Part shown: positions 7,973-16,830 of the stretch, piece after piece
Layout of the letters: every line of letters begins with the position of its first letter
Numbering within the stretch: the stretch's first letter is position 1
Origin: JAXGPP01 sp964436865
GTDB taxonomy: Bacteria; Planctomycetota; Planctomycetia; Pirellulales; Thermoguttaceae
Direction: 5' to 3'
DNA: 37,189 nucleotides
NCBI GenBank assembly: GCA_964436865.1
Contig: CAYTFK010000031.1
Coordinates: 1-37,189, forward strand
The notes under the pieces: model-generated
Seen by the model: only the letters and a program-made list of their open reading frames with translations
The model's database searches: none
What the model was told of the DNA's origin: nothing
Program-made: the position numbers and the translations under genes

Positions 7973-9145
7973 ATGAGTAATACGGAATCGCCGCTCGACT
8001 GGATCGCTCGGGAGCTGGAATCCCTCCAGCGAGTGGGTCTGCGGCGGGCGCTGGCTGCTCGCAGTAGCTTCCAAGGCCCCACGATAGTCCTTGGAGGCCG
8101 CGAGCTGGTGAATTTCGGCTCCAACGACTATCTCGGGCTGGCTGCCGACAGACGGCTGGTAATCGCTGTGCGCGACGCCATCCAGGAAGCTGGCTGGGGG
8201 GCTGGCGCGAGCCCGCTCGTTTCGGGCCACAGCGAGCTTCACCGCCGGCTGGAAGCCCGACTCGCTGAATTCGAGGGCACGGAGGCGGCGCTGGTTTTTG
8301 GTTCCGGCTATGCCGCCAACACCGGTACGATTGCCGCGCTGGTCGGTCCTGGCGACGTGGTATTCACCGACCGGAAGAACCACGCCAGCATCTTGGACGG
8401 CTGCCGGCTTTCACGCGCCGATGTGCGGCCCTATCCTCATGGCAACTGGCAGGAACTCGGCCGGCTGATTGGTCGGACAGCCGCTGCCCGGCGGCGGCTG
8501 ATAGTCACCGACAGCGTATTCAGCATGGATGGCGATCTGGCGCCGCTCACGGAACTGGCCGCACTCGCCGACCGGCACGGCGCAATGCTGATGGTCGACG
8601 AAGCCCACGCCACCGGAGTATTCGGTGACCGCGGCCGCGGCGTTGCCGAGTGGCTGGAGCTCGAGGATCGCGTGCACGTTCGCATGGGCACGCTAAGCAA
8701 AGCCCTGGGCTCCATCGGCGGTTTCGTGGCGGGGAGCCGACCGCTCATCGACTGGCTGGCGAACCGCGCTCGATCGTTCGTCTTTTCCACGGCCAGCCCG
8801 GCGGTTGCGGCGGCTGCGGGGCTGGCCGCTCTGGGAATTGTGCGCGACGAGCCCGGGCGGCGGCGGACACTTCTGGAGCGTGCCTCGGCGTTGCGCCACG
8901 CGCTTGCCGCTCAAGGTTGGGACATCGGCCCATCGGCCAGCCAGATCATACCGCTCGTGGTCGGAACGCCGGAGGCCGCGGTCCGCCTCTCAGCGGCGCT
9001 CGCCGACCACGGCCTGTTCGTTCCTGCCATTCGGCCGCCCACCGTACCCGAAGGCGAAGCGTGCCTCCGCATCAGTCTCACCTGGGCGCATAGCCCGGAG
9101 ATGATCGACCGCCTGCTCGGCGGCACGTCCGGACTGGCCGGATGA
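7973..9145 (+). CDS. bioF: 8-amino-7-oxononanoate synthase or related alpha-oxoamine synthase
   Basis: This PLP enzyme joins an acyl thioester to an amino acid with loss of CO2. In the biotin route it uses pimeloyl-ACP and alanine. The 390 residues match the family length. Visible landmarks are NFGSNDYLGL (47-56), the substrate-entry segment SPLVSGHSELH (80-90), FGSGYAANTG (109-118), DEAHATG (209-215) with D209 and H212 contacting the cofactor, and the PLP lysine K243 in GTLSKALGSIGG. The ATG at 7973 is chosen because the upstream in-frame extension is poor. No bioA, bioB or bioD lies nearby, and the window holds a second oxoamine synthase domain, so a lipid-type role instead of biotin synthesis cannot be excluded. 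The family is certain, the exact substrate moderately so. Confidence 0.88.
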   Translation: MSNTESPLDWIARELESLQRVGLRRALAARSSFQGPTIVLGGRELVNFGSNDYLGLAADRRLVIAVRDAIQEAGWGAGASPLVSGHSELHRRLEARLAEFEGTEAALVFGSGYAANTGTIAALVGPGDVVFTDRKNHASILDGCRLSRADVRPYPHGNWQELGRLIGRTAAARRRLIVTDSVFSMDGDLAPLTELAALADRHGAMLMVDEAHATGVFGDRGRGVAEWLELEDRVHVRMGTLSKALGSIGGFVAGSRPLIDWLANRARSFVFSTASPAVAAAAGLAALGIVRDEPGRRRTLLERASALRHALAAQGWDIGPSASQIIPLVVGTPEAAVRLSAALADHGLFVPAIRPPTVPEGEACLRISLTWAHSPEMIDRLLGGTSGLAG

Positions 9146-9481
9146 CGGGGGTGGCAGGTCGCGAATGACGAAGCACGGGCTCTGAACCTATGGTTGCGCG
9201 CGCCCTCCCGGATTCGGAGCTTCAGCTACTCGCGATTGTGTCGCCATTAGCGTTCGACCTTTGCCGCTCACGACGCCCTTTTTTGCCCGCTTTGCCTCAT
9301 CTTCCAGTTCGTCCACCAGACCGGCCGGTTTTGCGCGGCATTTTCGGCAGAGCTTGCCGTTCTTGTTCAACTGCTTCCAGTGGCATGACCGATACTATCG
9401 TCACGACCATATCGCACCGACTCTTCGTCGGAAGGGCGGGCACAGGACATTCACGCAGCGCAACCGAGGTGGATGGGAACC
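9146..9481. other. Intergenic region between bioF-like and BBP7 genes
   Basis: About 335 bases without a supported gene. A minus-strand 60-codon frame (9188-9370, TTG start) begins MNKNGKLCRKCRAK and has some protein-like character with a possible GGAAG upstream, but I do not recognise it and leave it uncalled. The sequence just before 9482 supplies the GAGGTGG ribosome-binding site of the next gene. Confidence 0.4.
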
Positions 9482-10822
9482 ATGTCGCTCCAATTCAGAT
9501 CTTCATGGCTTGTGGCGTGGGTGCTGGTATTGCTGCCAGCATCCGCCGCCTTGGCTGGGGAAGACTATATCCCCGCTCCTGACGGCAGCCTGGACGACTT
9601 TCAGTGGTTCGCGCCCGCCGAGCCTTGTCCCTACGGCGGCGAACAGGCGCCGAACGAGGGCCTGTTCGTGAGCCTGGACGCACTGCGGTGGTCGATCTCG
9701 GCGCCGGAGCGGACCTTCCTCGGGTTAGCCAACCCCGATGGCAGTTCCGCGTTCCGCCGCGTGTACATCGATCCGGTGAACTCGTTTCTCCAGTTCAACA
9801 CAGCCGACACCCGGTTTCTGGAGGCCGACTTCACCGATGGCGGCCGAGTCGAATTCGGTTACGTCTGCGACCAGCACGGCTGGTTCATCAGCACGTTCAA
9901 CCTTGCCGAACAGCATCAGCGCGAGCATCTGACCGACATCCACATGGTGCTCGCCGACCCAACGCAACTGGTCAATCCCGGACAGGACGTGGGACCGGTG
10001 CCGGCCCCACAACCCGACGGTTTCCTGTGGGGTGTCATCGCGGTCAACCTTGACCTGACGCTCGACTTCGCCCCGCTGCCGGTGGTCTTCGACTACGTCG
10101 AGGTCAAGAACGAGGTCGACACCTGGAGCGTGGAGGCGATGTACATGTACCGTACAGAGCCGACGCATCACTGGGGTTACTGGGAAGTCTTCGGCGGCCC
10201 GCGGTACATGCAGTTCGACGAGCGGTTCATCGTCAACGCCGAGAACCAGGATCTCCTGATCGACGATGACACCGCCCTCGTGGCCCCGCCGCTTCAGGGC
10301 ATCCTCTCTGACCTTTGGTTCTACAACGAGACGGAAAATCACCTTGTGGGACCGCAGATCGGTACCCGGTGGTTCAACAAGAAGGGCCGCTGGACATGGT
10401 CTGCAGAGGGCCGGTTTTTCGCCGCCTTCAACTATCAGAATGTCGATCAGCAGGGAGCCATGGCTACCGATATGGCCGCCACAGGTTCGTTCCTCACCGA
10501 CGACGATCCGAACTACTGGGGACCGCTCGGACCGGGTGCTCCATTCCTCGGTCAGCTCTACACGATGGGTCCCACAGGCTTCCACAACAGCGACCACTTC
10601 AAGGAGTTCTCGCCCACCGTCGAACTGCGGGTGAATGCGAGCCTGCAGTTGACCCGCGGCCTGTCGGTGAAAGCCGGATGGACGGGCACTTACATCGGCA
10701 ACGTCGCCAGGGCTTCCAATATGGTCTACTACAACGTTCCCAACATGGGCATTCTCGACGAGAACAACCAGCAGGACGTGTTCATCCACGGCCCGAACTT
10801 CGGCCTGGAGCTATACCGCTGA
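9482..10822 (+). CDS. BBP7-type (DUF1551) outer-membrane beta-barrel protein
   Basis: The protein looks like a member of the BBP7 group, surface proteins expanded in planctomycetes and of unknown function. A signal peptide occupies about 1-26 (core WLVAWVLVLLPASAALA). The mature part is rich in aromatic residues and alternating hydrophobic strands, such as WGYWEVFGGPRYMQF and the closing strand FGLELYR that ends in an aromatic-flanked terminus, as outer-membrane barrels do. The first third contains the family-like LDALRWSIS and VEFGYV segments. An ATG at 9473 is also in frame, but GAGGTGG (9466-9472) is better spaced for 9482. It is monocistronic, with a strong terminator 32 bases after the stop. 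Barrel topology is inferred from pattern, not modelled. Confidence 0.8.
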   Translation: MSLQFRSSWLVAWVLVLLPASAALAGEDYIPAPDGSLDDFQWFAPAEPCPYGGEQAPNEGLFVSLDALRWSISAPERTFLGLANPDGSSAFRRVYIDPVNSFLQFNTADTRFLEADFTDGGRVEFGYVCDQHGWFISTFNLAEQHQREHLTDIHMVLADPTQLVNPGQDVGPVPAPQPDGFLWGVIAVNLDLTLDFAPLPVVFDYVEVKNEVDTWSVEAMYMYRTEPTHHWGYWEVFGGPRYMQFDERFIVNAENQDLLIDDDTALVAPPLQGILSDLWFYNETENHLVGPQIGTRWFNKKGRWTWSAEGRFFAAFNYQNVDQQGAMATDMAATGSFLTDDDPNYWGPLGPGAPFLGQLYTMGPTGFHNSDHFKEFSPTVELRVNASLQLTRGLSVKAGWTGTYIGNVARASNMVYYNVPNMGILDENNQQDVFIHGPNFGLELYR

Positions 10823-10853
10823 ACCACGTAGAGGGAACGGAGAGATGGCATCC

Positions 10854-10885
10854 AGCCCGCAGCCCATCGGCTGCGGGCTTTTTTT
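10854..10885 (+). terminator. Rho-independent terminator after the BBP7 gene
   Basis: An 11-bp perfect stem (10854-10864 with 10869-10879) with a four-base loop runs straight into seven T residues (10879-10885). Confidence 0.95.
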
Positions 10886-10954
10886 GTCGACTGCCGCAGC
10901 GTTCGCGGTAAATGCCGCCGGAGAAGAGAGACTGGGAGCGGCGAGGCAGCCCAA

Positions 10955-10981
10955 CAAAGAAACCCCCGGGAACACCGGGGG
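10955..10981 (-). terminator. Terminator for the minus-strand 61-codon gene
   Basis: A 7-bp GC stem (10963-10969 with 10975-10981) with a five-base loop is followed on the minus strand by TTTCTTTG. It lies about 85 bases past the stop of the small gene and supports that gene being transcribed. Confidence 0.65.
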
Positions 10982-11064
10982 CGCGTTCACATTCGAGACA
11001 GGCAGCCTGCAATGCAGTCCCGGCTTGGGCCGGAAGAAGCCGGAGACTCCGGTGAGTGCAATCG

Positions 11065-11250
11065 CTAGCTCTGTTGCTGCAGCCAGCGATCTCGCAACTC
11101 TTCCAGTTCAACCGTCAACCGGTGCCGCAAAGGGCTTTCCGGACGCAGCTCGTCGAGCAATGCTTCCGCCTTCTCGAACGTCTGCTCGTCGACGTTGCCG
11201 TTACGGAACAAAGCGCGGAAACTGCGATTGATCTGTTGTTCGGTAAGCAA
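11065..11250 (-). CDS. Small uncharacterised helical protein (61 aa)
   Basis: The 61-residue frame starts with TTG and has GAGG seven bases upstream. The sequence is protein-like: a charged amphipathic helical hairpin running from EQQINRSFRALFRNG to LTVELEELRDRWLQQ, with no cysteine, signal peptide or membrane segment. The composition suits a small cytoplasmic helical protein, and a minus-strand terminator follows at 10955-10981. I do not recognise the family and assign no function. It lies downstream of the large synthase gene on the same strand, more than 300 bases away, so cotranscription is doubtful. Confidence 0.55.
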   Translation of the reverse strand: MLTEQQINRSFRALFRNGNVDEQTFEKAEALLDELRPESPLRHRLTVELEELRDRWLQQQS

Positions 11251-11555
11251 ATTCGAACCTCGTGGCGGGGAAAACAGAGGGGCGGATCTTCCCGTACGCT
11301 CGCGCGCCAGGGATACTCCTCACCGCTATGATAACGTGGTGGCACGCACGCGGCTACTCCGCCATCGGGAATTTTCCGACCACGCCGTCGGAGGAAGCCC
11401 CGGGTAACATTCGCCAAGCAGCCTCGTTCGCGACAGTCGCAGCGGGGTTTGCCGAGTTGTGGCGAGAACGGTGATGAGCGCGGGCTTTCGGGCCGCATTT
11501 CGCGCTGTGGTTTTGGCCACCGCGGCGCCAGGAATTGGCCTCTTCAACACACCTT
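11251..11555. other. Intergenic region, no gene seen
   Basis: 305 bases between the small gene and the stop of the large synthase, both on the minus strand. Short frames on either strand lack ribosome-binding sites and protein-like composition. It should hold the promoter of the small gene; none could be picked out with confidence. Confidence 0.4.
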
Positions 11556-14500
11556 TCAGGCTGCCCGCGCCGGTTCGCTCAGGCAAACCGGCGGCCCCGG
11601 GCTGACCTGTTTGAGGTAGCGAGGATCGATCTGGCTGACCTCTTCGACAACAGCCTCGACCGTCCTTTCGACCTGCTCTTCCGTGTGCTGCGAAGTCAGA
11701 AAGAACCGCAGACGGGCCGAATTCTCCTCCACCGCCGGATGAAGGATCGGCTGCACATTGATTCCGCGGGCAAACAGCGCCCGGGAGAGTGCCAGGCAGT
11801 CGAGCGAGTTGCCGATGATCACCGGAACTACCGGCGAATCGTGACTCAAGCCGGTATTCAAACCGCGGCTCTGGGCGAGATTCAGGAATTGCCGCGATCG
11901 CTCCTGCAACTGCCAAACCCGGTGCGGTTCGGCCTCCAGAATCCGCAGCGATGCCAGCGCCGCTGCAGCATTGGGAGGAGAAATTCCCACGCTGTAGACG
12001 AAACCGGGGGCTGTATAGCGAAGGTATTCAACCAATGCCTGGCAACCGGCAATGTACCCTCCGCAACTGCCGAATGACTTGCTCAACGTGCCCATCCACA
12101 CGTCCACATCGGGGCGGGGTACACCGAAGTGTTCGCCAATACCTCGACCGGTGGTGCCGAGCGTCCCCATTGAGTGCGCCTCGTCGACCATGAGCAGGGC
12201 CTTGTGGCGAGCCTTCACCTCGACAAACCGCGGCAGGTCCGCGACATCGCCATCCATGCTGTAGACGCCCTCAATCGCAATCAGCACACGGCGATACTCG
12301 TGGCGATACCTCTCCAGCAGGCGGTCCAGCGAGTGCCAGTCATTGTGAGGGAATGCCCGGCGGCAGGCCCCGGAGAGAATTGCCCCCTGCACAATGCTGT
12401 TGTGAGCCAGGGCGTCGTGGAGAACGAGGTCGCCCGGCGAAAGCAGATGCCCGATCACCGTCTCGTTGGTCGAATGTCCGCCTACCAGGACAATGGCGTC
12501 GTCGGTGCCGAGAAAACGGGCGATCGTTTGCTCCAACTCCACGTGCAGCGGTTTCTGCCCGGAAACCAGCCGGCTTGCCGAGACGCTCGTGCCGTAGCAG
12601 GCCGCCGCCTCCTGCGCCGCGCCAACCACCATCGGGTCTCCCGACATGCCCAAATAGTTGTAGCTGGAGTAATTCAGCATCTCCCGCCCGTCGATCCGCG
12701 TTCGATCATTGGTCACCGCTTCGTGGACGGTGAAATACGGGTTGCCCAGTCCGCTCGATTCGAGCTGCGCGAGGTTCTGCTTCAGTGCCAAGTATTCTGG
12801 GAAGTCTTCGAACCGGTAGTGCTCCAGCGGGACCCGCCGGGCAGCACTGCCGTCCGTTTTCGTGCCCGAACCGCACATCAGGTGGCATTCGACGGCTTCC
12901 ACCACTTGGCGACAGGTCTCCAACTCGGGGAGGATCTCCGGCGGAAAACGCCCGCCGTACTGTCGCTCCAAGGCGGCGAGAATCTCCATCCGTTCCAACG
13001 AATCAAGCCCGATTTCGCCGATCGGCGTGTCGAGGCACAAACCGTTTGCCCGTTCCCTCGCGATGCGGCGTACGTGCTCCAGCACCATTTCGGCGGCGCT
13101 TCGCGCGTGCCGCTCGTGTTTCGGCTCGGCACCGCGGTTTGACTCCACAGCAAAGGCGGAGCTTCCGGCGGCGTGGTCGCTCCCTCGCCAGCGTCCGATC
13201 ACGTTCAGCGATCCCGCCAGATACGCCTCGCGGCAGGCATGTCGCTGGATCTTGCCGCTTGATGTTTTCGGGACGCCCCCCGCGCGGACCAGCACGATCT
13301 CTTCGATCGCCAAATCGTGTTCCGCCGAGACCGCGCAGCGGACGGTGTCAAAGACGCTATCCAGCGGGCCGCGGAATTGCCTCTCCATCTCCTGGACGAC
13401 AACCAGCCGCTCTTCACCCTCGATCTCGATGGCAAAGGCGGCTCCGCTGTCGGCTCTCAGGCTGGCATGGCAGCCCTGCACCGTCTGCTCAATGTCCTGG
13501 GGATAGAAGTTCGCCCCGTGAATGATGATCAAATCCTTGATTCGGCCGGTAACGAACAGTTCACCCTGATCGAGAAAACCGAGATCGCCGGTCCGCAGGA
13601 AAGGCCCCTCGCCCGAACCGCGAAGATGCGCTCGGAACGTGGCTGCCGTGGCCTCCGGATTGTTCCAATAGCCTTGGGCGACGCTCGGTCCTCGCAGCCA
13701 GATCTCACCTACGCGGCCTTCGCCGCAGGCTTGCATCGTATCGGGGTCGACGATGGTAATTTGCTGCTGCGGCATGGATTGGCCGCAACCGACCACGGCG
13801 CGAGTTGCCTCCTCGCCCTTGCAGTGGCGAACTTCGCCCGCCGCCAGGGCCGTTGCGGAGAAGAGTCGATGCACTGCCTTCGTGGTGACCTGTCCGCTGG
13901 CCGCCAGAAGCGTCCCTTCCGCCAGGCCGTAGCAGGGCAAGAAGGACTCCTGGCGGAAACCGCAGGGCGCAAACGCCTCGCAGAACCGCTCAATGGTTTC
14001 CGCTCGCACCGGTTCGGCGCCGTTGAAGGCCACGCGCCATCGGCTCAGGTCGAGTGTGCGACGCTCTTCGGGCGAAATCGATCGCGCGCACAACTCGTAA
14101 GCGAAGTTTGGACCGCCGCTGGTCGTACCGCCGAATCGACTGATCGCCGAAAGCCAGCGGTACGGCCTCTGCAGGAAGGCCATCGGCGACATCAGCACGT
14201 TGGGGCGCCCGATGAAAAGCGGCTGGACGATACCGCCGATCAGGCCCATGTCGTGGTAGCTTGGCAGCCAGAACACGCCCACGGACGAGCGCGTGTGCTC
14301 GAATGCGTGCGCAATCAGCGCCGAGTTGTGCAGCAGGTTGGCGTGGCTGAGCATCACCCCTTTCGGGGCCCCCGTCGAACCGGATGTGTACTGCAGAAAC
14401 GCCAGCGTTTCGCCGTCGATCTGCGGCTCTTGCCAGCCCTCCCCCAGCGCGTCGGACAGCCCGCAGGTCGTCAGCCACGTGAGCCGGCTGAGATCGGGCG

Positions 14501-14918
14501 AGGTCGATACCAGCGGGTCGACTCGGTCGAGCACACTTTGCGTTGTCAGCACCACTCGGGCGCCCGCGTCTTCTGCCACCGATCGGATGCGGGCCGCCGC
14601 GCGGTTGCGCCGCGGGGGGTAGATCGGGCAAGCCACGACTCCGGCGTACAAGCAGCCGAAGAATGCGGCGATGAAATCCAGCCCCGCAGGGTACATCAGG
14701 AGTGCCCGCTCCCCCGCCAGTCGCATCAACTGAAGCTGCGAGGCGATCGCCCGGGCACGGCGGTCCAGTTCGGCGTTCGTAACGTGGACCTGCTCGTTCT
14801 CACCATCGACCAGATAAGTGAAAGCCACGTCATCGCCCTGGCAAAGGGCGCGGTGGCGAACCAAGTCAACGAGATTGGCGGGATGGAATGAAATTCCCGG
14901 TAGATGATCCCGTAGCAC
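11556..14918 (-). CDS. Fatty acyl-AMP ligase / acyl carrier protein / alpha-oxoamine synthase fusion
   Basis: One polypeptide of about 1120 residues carries three enzymes in assembly-line order. Residues 10-575 are a FAAL-type adenylation domain: TSGSTG at 178-183, the FAAL-typical TSGGPNFAYELC (266-277), YGLAEGTL (330-337), TGD (443-445) and the hinge segment GRIKDLIII near 458-466. An acyl carrier domain (about 610-685) has the phosphopantetheine serine S640 in IGLDSLE. Residues 725-1095 are a PLP oxoamine synthase with DEAH at 912-915 and the PLP lysine K947 in GTLSKSFG. The design predicts that a free fatty acid is activated as acyl-AMP, loaded on the internal ACP, then condensed with an amino acid with loss of CO2, giving a long-chain amino ketone. 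With serine this would be 3-ketosphinganine, the first sphingolipid intermediate. The GTG at 14918 follows AAGGGGAG; a TTG at 14951 would add 11 residues. The amino acid and product are not determined. Confidence 0.92.
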   Translation of the reverse strand: MLRDHLPGISFHPANLVDLVRHRALCQGDDVAFTYLVDGENEQVHVTNAELDRRARAIASQLQLMRLAGERALLMYPAGLDFIAAFFGCLYAGVVACPIYPPRRNRAAARIRSVAEDAGARVVLTTQSVLDRVDPLVSTSPDLSRLTWLTTCGLSDALGEGWQEPQIDGETLAFLQYTSGSTGAPKGVMLSHANLLHNSALIAHAFEHTRSSVGVFWLPSYHDMGLIGGIVQPLFIGRPNVLMSPMAFLQRPYRWLSAISRFGGTTSGGPNFAYELCARSISPEERRTLDLSRWRVAFNGAEPVRAETIERFCEAFAPCGFRQESFLPCYGLAEGTLLAASGQVTTKAVHRLFSATALAAGEVRHCKGEEATRAVVGCGQSMPQQQITIVDPDTMQACGEGRVGEIWLRGPSVAQGYWNNPEATAATFRAHLRGSGEGPFLRTGDLGFLDQGELFVTGRIKDLIIIHGANFYPQDIEQTVQGCHASLRADSGAAFAIEIEGEERLVVVQEMERQFRGPLDSVFDTVRCAVSAEHDLAIEEIVLVRAGGVPKTSSGKIQRHACREAYLAGSLNVIGRWRGSDHAAGSSAFAVESNRGAEPKHERHARSAAEMVLEHVRRIARERANGLCLDTPIGEIGLDSLERMEILAALERQYGGRFPPEILPELETCRQVVEAVECHLMCGSGTKTDGSAARRVPLEHYRFEDFPEYLALKQNLAQLESSGLGNPYFTVHEAVTNDRTRIDGREMLNYSSYNYLGMSGDPMVVGAAQEAAACYGTSVSASRLVSGQKPLHVELEQTIARFLGTDDAIVLVGGHSTNETVIGHLLSPGDLVLHDALAHNSIVQGAILSGACRRAFPHNDWHSLDRLLERYRHEYRRVLIAIEGVYSMDGDVADLPRFVEVKARHKALLMVDEAHSMGTLGTTGRGIGEHFGVPRPDVDVWMGTLSKSFGSCGGYIAGCQALVEYLRYTAPGFVYSVGISPPNAAAALASLRILEAEPHRVWQLQERSRQFLNLAQSRGLNTGLSHDSPVVPVIIGNSLDCLALSRALFARGINVQPILHPAVEENSARLRFFLTSQHTEEQVERTVEAVVEEVSQIDPRYLKQVSPGPPVCLSEPARAA

Positions 14919-15299
14919 GTCCTGTGCATCTCCCCTTTCGAGCGGTTTCAATACCGCGCGTACACCCAGCGAAGCCGGGAATCACAGCGAGTATTCAAAC
15001 AGCATCTCAGATTCGCGGCCTGAGAATTTGCACGCTCGCGGCCTCCTTCCGCGGCGGCCCGGCCGGTCTACTAAAGCAAGCGGCCACCAGTAGTACCGCA
15101 AATCCCCCTCTGTGTCGAGAGCTATCTCCGCGCAAACCCCCACAGCTCCAGCAGAAACCACGCCGACGGAGCGCTGTACAGGCTGGTGATTGACACGTAT
15201 CGCCGGCGGGGAGTATGGTCAGTTCTGGCGGGCTTGGGTCGCCCGTTGTCCGCAGACCGCGGCAATCGCCACTGTACCACCAGCCAGGGGGCAATGCCC
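14919..15299. other. Divergent promoter region
   Basis: About 380 bases separate the large synthase (minus) from the zinc-ribbon gene (plus), so both promoters should lie here. Frames crossing the region lack protein-like composition. No operator or riboswitch was recognised. Confidence 0.4.
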
Positions 15300-15956
15300 A
15301 TGATCCGCGTCACCTGCCCCAATTGCCAGACGAAGTTCAACGCCAAAGACAAGCTGGCCGGTCAATCGCGCGATTGTCCTCGCTGCGGCCAGACCCTGCA
15401 TATTCCCGCGTCTCCCACGCCCGTGGCCAATTCGGCCGAGGAGACGGTCACCGTCGACGAGGCCGTGGCGGGGCAGGACGTGCACGACGTCACCCAGCCT
15501 CTGCCGCCGATCAAGGCGCCCGATCGGCTCTCACGCCAGAATCGCTACCTGATCTGCAGCCGCACCACGCTCGTCGCCGTCTGGGAAAATGAGACCGCCG
15601 GGTGGCAGCTCAAGACCAATGCCGGGTACATACCGGCGATTCGCAACGCCGACAAGCTCCCTGCCCAAGGCGAGTTCGTGCTTGTCGAACTGAAGATGCA
15701 CAGCGAGGGTCCAGCTACGCGACTCGCCGGGATTGCCGCCTTCGCACTCGCCGATCGCTGGGCGCTGACGGTTCTGGAACAGGGGCACGACCGCATTCTC
15801 GGCAAGGTGGTGGGTGTCGGGTGCCTGAACCGCGACCAGAAAGGGCTTGTGCGACAGTACCTCCGCGACCGGTTCATGCACCAAGTCTGGGGCGAATCGC
15901 ACGAGGTGCTCGAATACCTCGATAACGCCGACTTCCACTCCTCCGGGGTCGGTTAA
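15300..15956 (+). CDS. MJ0042-type zinc-ribbon protein of unknown function
   Basis: The first 30 residues form a zinc ribbon with two CxxC knuckles (C6/C9 and C26/C29) of the MJ0042 type, common at the N-terminus of planctomycete and deltaproteobacterial proteins. A Pro/Thr/Val-rich linker (35-80) follows. The C-terminal 130 residues form a mixed alpha/beta domain that starts at NRYLICSRTTLVAVWEN and is not recognised. There is no membrane segment. Of two nearby ATGs the second (15300) is favoured because AGGGGG is nine bases upstream; the other (15294) is too close. It converges on lpxI, and the two stop codons overlap in TTAA (15953-15956). Zinc binding is likely; the role is unknown. Confidence 0.75.
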   Translation: MIRVTCPNCQTKFNAKDKLAGQSRDCPRCGQTLHIPASPTPVANSAEETVTVDEAVAGQDVHDVTQPLPPIKAPDRLSRQNRYLICSRTTLVAVWENETAGWQLKTNAGYIPAIRNADKLPAQGEFVLVELKMHSEGPATRLAGIAAFALADRWALTVLEQGHDRILGKVVGVGCLNRDQKGLVRQYLRDRFMHQVWGESHEVLEYLDNADFHSSGVG

Positions 15957-16816
15957 GAATCCTCCATCGCCACGACAACCAACCGGTGCCGGTCGGCAAA
16001 ATCGATCAATTCCGGCTCGTCCAGCAGGATCGTCTTGCCAGCCTCGATGGCCAGCACCCGGCCGCCCGACTCGACGAGCGTCTGGAGCGTTCGCAGGCCG
16101 ATGGTGGGGACATCGAAACGCATGTCCTGCTGGGGCTTGGCCACCTTGACCACCGTGAACTCCCCGGCGCGGCACAGTCCGCCGGCGCGACGGATGCATT
16201 CGTCCGTCCCTTCGACGGCCTCGAGGGCGAGCACTGCCCGGTTCTTCACTGCGACACTCTGACCGATGTCCAGCCGGCCGAGTTCCTTCGCCACTCGCCA
16301 GCCGAACTCGATGTCCAGAAGCTGGGCCGGCGTCGGGCCGCGGCGTGTGAACTGACCGCGCGTCGCCAGCAGTCCTGGGGCGTAATCGGTGGCCGGACCG
16401 AGGCGAATGCCGGCCAATCGAAACAGGTCAACCACCGCGGCGAGCAATGTGTCGTCCTTACAGTCCTTGCGTTTGGTGAGAAAGTGGGGGAGAAAGGCGC
16501 GGATCGTGGTCAGGTCGGGCACTTGACGCAGGATGAACCACGGCTGGAAGAGCACCACCTTGTGGATCTTTCCGGCCATCGTCGCTTCGGTCACGCCGTG
16601 ACGCTGGAAGAACCGCACCGCGCTGCCGAAGCGGCCCAGGCCGCTCCAGCGGAAGGCGTCGCAGATCTCCGCCAATGCAGGATCGGCATGGCCGACCACT
16701 CCCAGGCAGTATGTCTGGCATCCCTGCCGGCGCAACGCTTCGGCGACCACGACCGGGTAGCGGCCCCAGCCGGCAACCAGTCCGATGCGGCGCGGGATCG
16801 CTGTGGGAGCTTCCAT
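15953..16816 (-). CDS. lpxI: UDP-2,3-diacylglucosamine pyrophosphatase LpxI
   Basis: LpxI cleaves UDP-2,3-diacylglucosamine to 2,3-diacylglucosamine 1-phosphate (lipid X) and UMP, replacing LpxH in many bacteria that make lipid A. The 287 residues match the DUF1009/LpxI family. An N-terminal segment IGLVAGWGRYPVVVAEALRRQG resembles the family opening, the middle holds GKIHKVVLF, and the C-terminal domain contains VAVKNRAVLALEAVEGTDE, where LpxI proteins place catalytic acidic residues, and FDVPTIG. A longer frame reaches upstream into lpxD but is compositionally implausible; the ATG at 16816 gives the right family start. It lies 14 bases downstream of lpxD on the same strand, so the two are cotranscribed. 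Confidence 0.92.
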   Translation of the reverse strand: MEAPTAIPRRIGLVAGWGRYPVVVAEALRRQGCQTYCLGVVGHADPALAEICDAFRWSGLGRFGSAVRFFQRHGVTEATMAGKIHKVVLFQPWFILRQVPDLTTIRAFLPHFLTKRKDCKDDTLLAAVVDLFRLAGIRLGPATDYAPGLLATRGQFTRRGPTPAQLLDIEFGWRVAKELGRLDIGQSVAVKNRAVLALEAVEGTDECIRRAGGLCRAGEFTVVKVAKPQQDMRFDVPTIGLRTLQTLVESGGRVLAIEAGKTILLDEPELIDFADRHRLVVVAMEDS

Positions 16817-16830
16817 AGGGCGGGCAACCG

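Noticed and set aside
9188..9370. 60-codon minus-strand frame MNKNGKLCRKC...
   Set aside because: TTG start, weak site and unknown family. Kept only as a note on the intergenic region.
13317..14891. 524-codon plus-strand frame
   Set aside because: Antisense to the adenylation domain of the synthase fusion; Arg/Gly/Gln-rich shadow.
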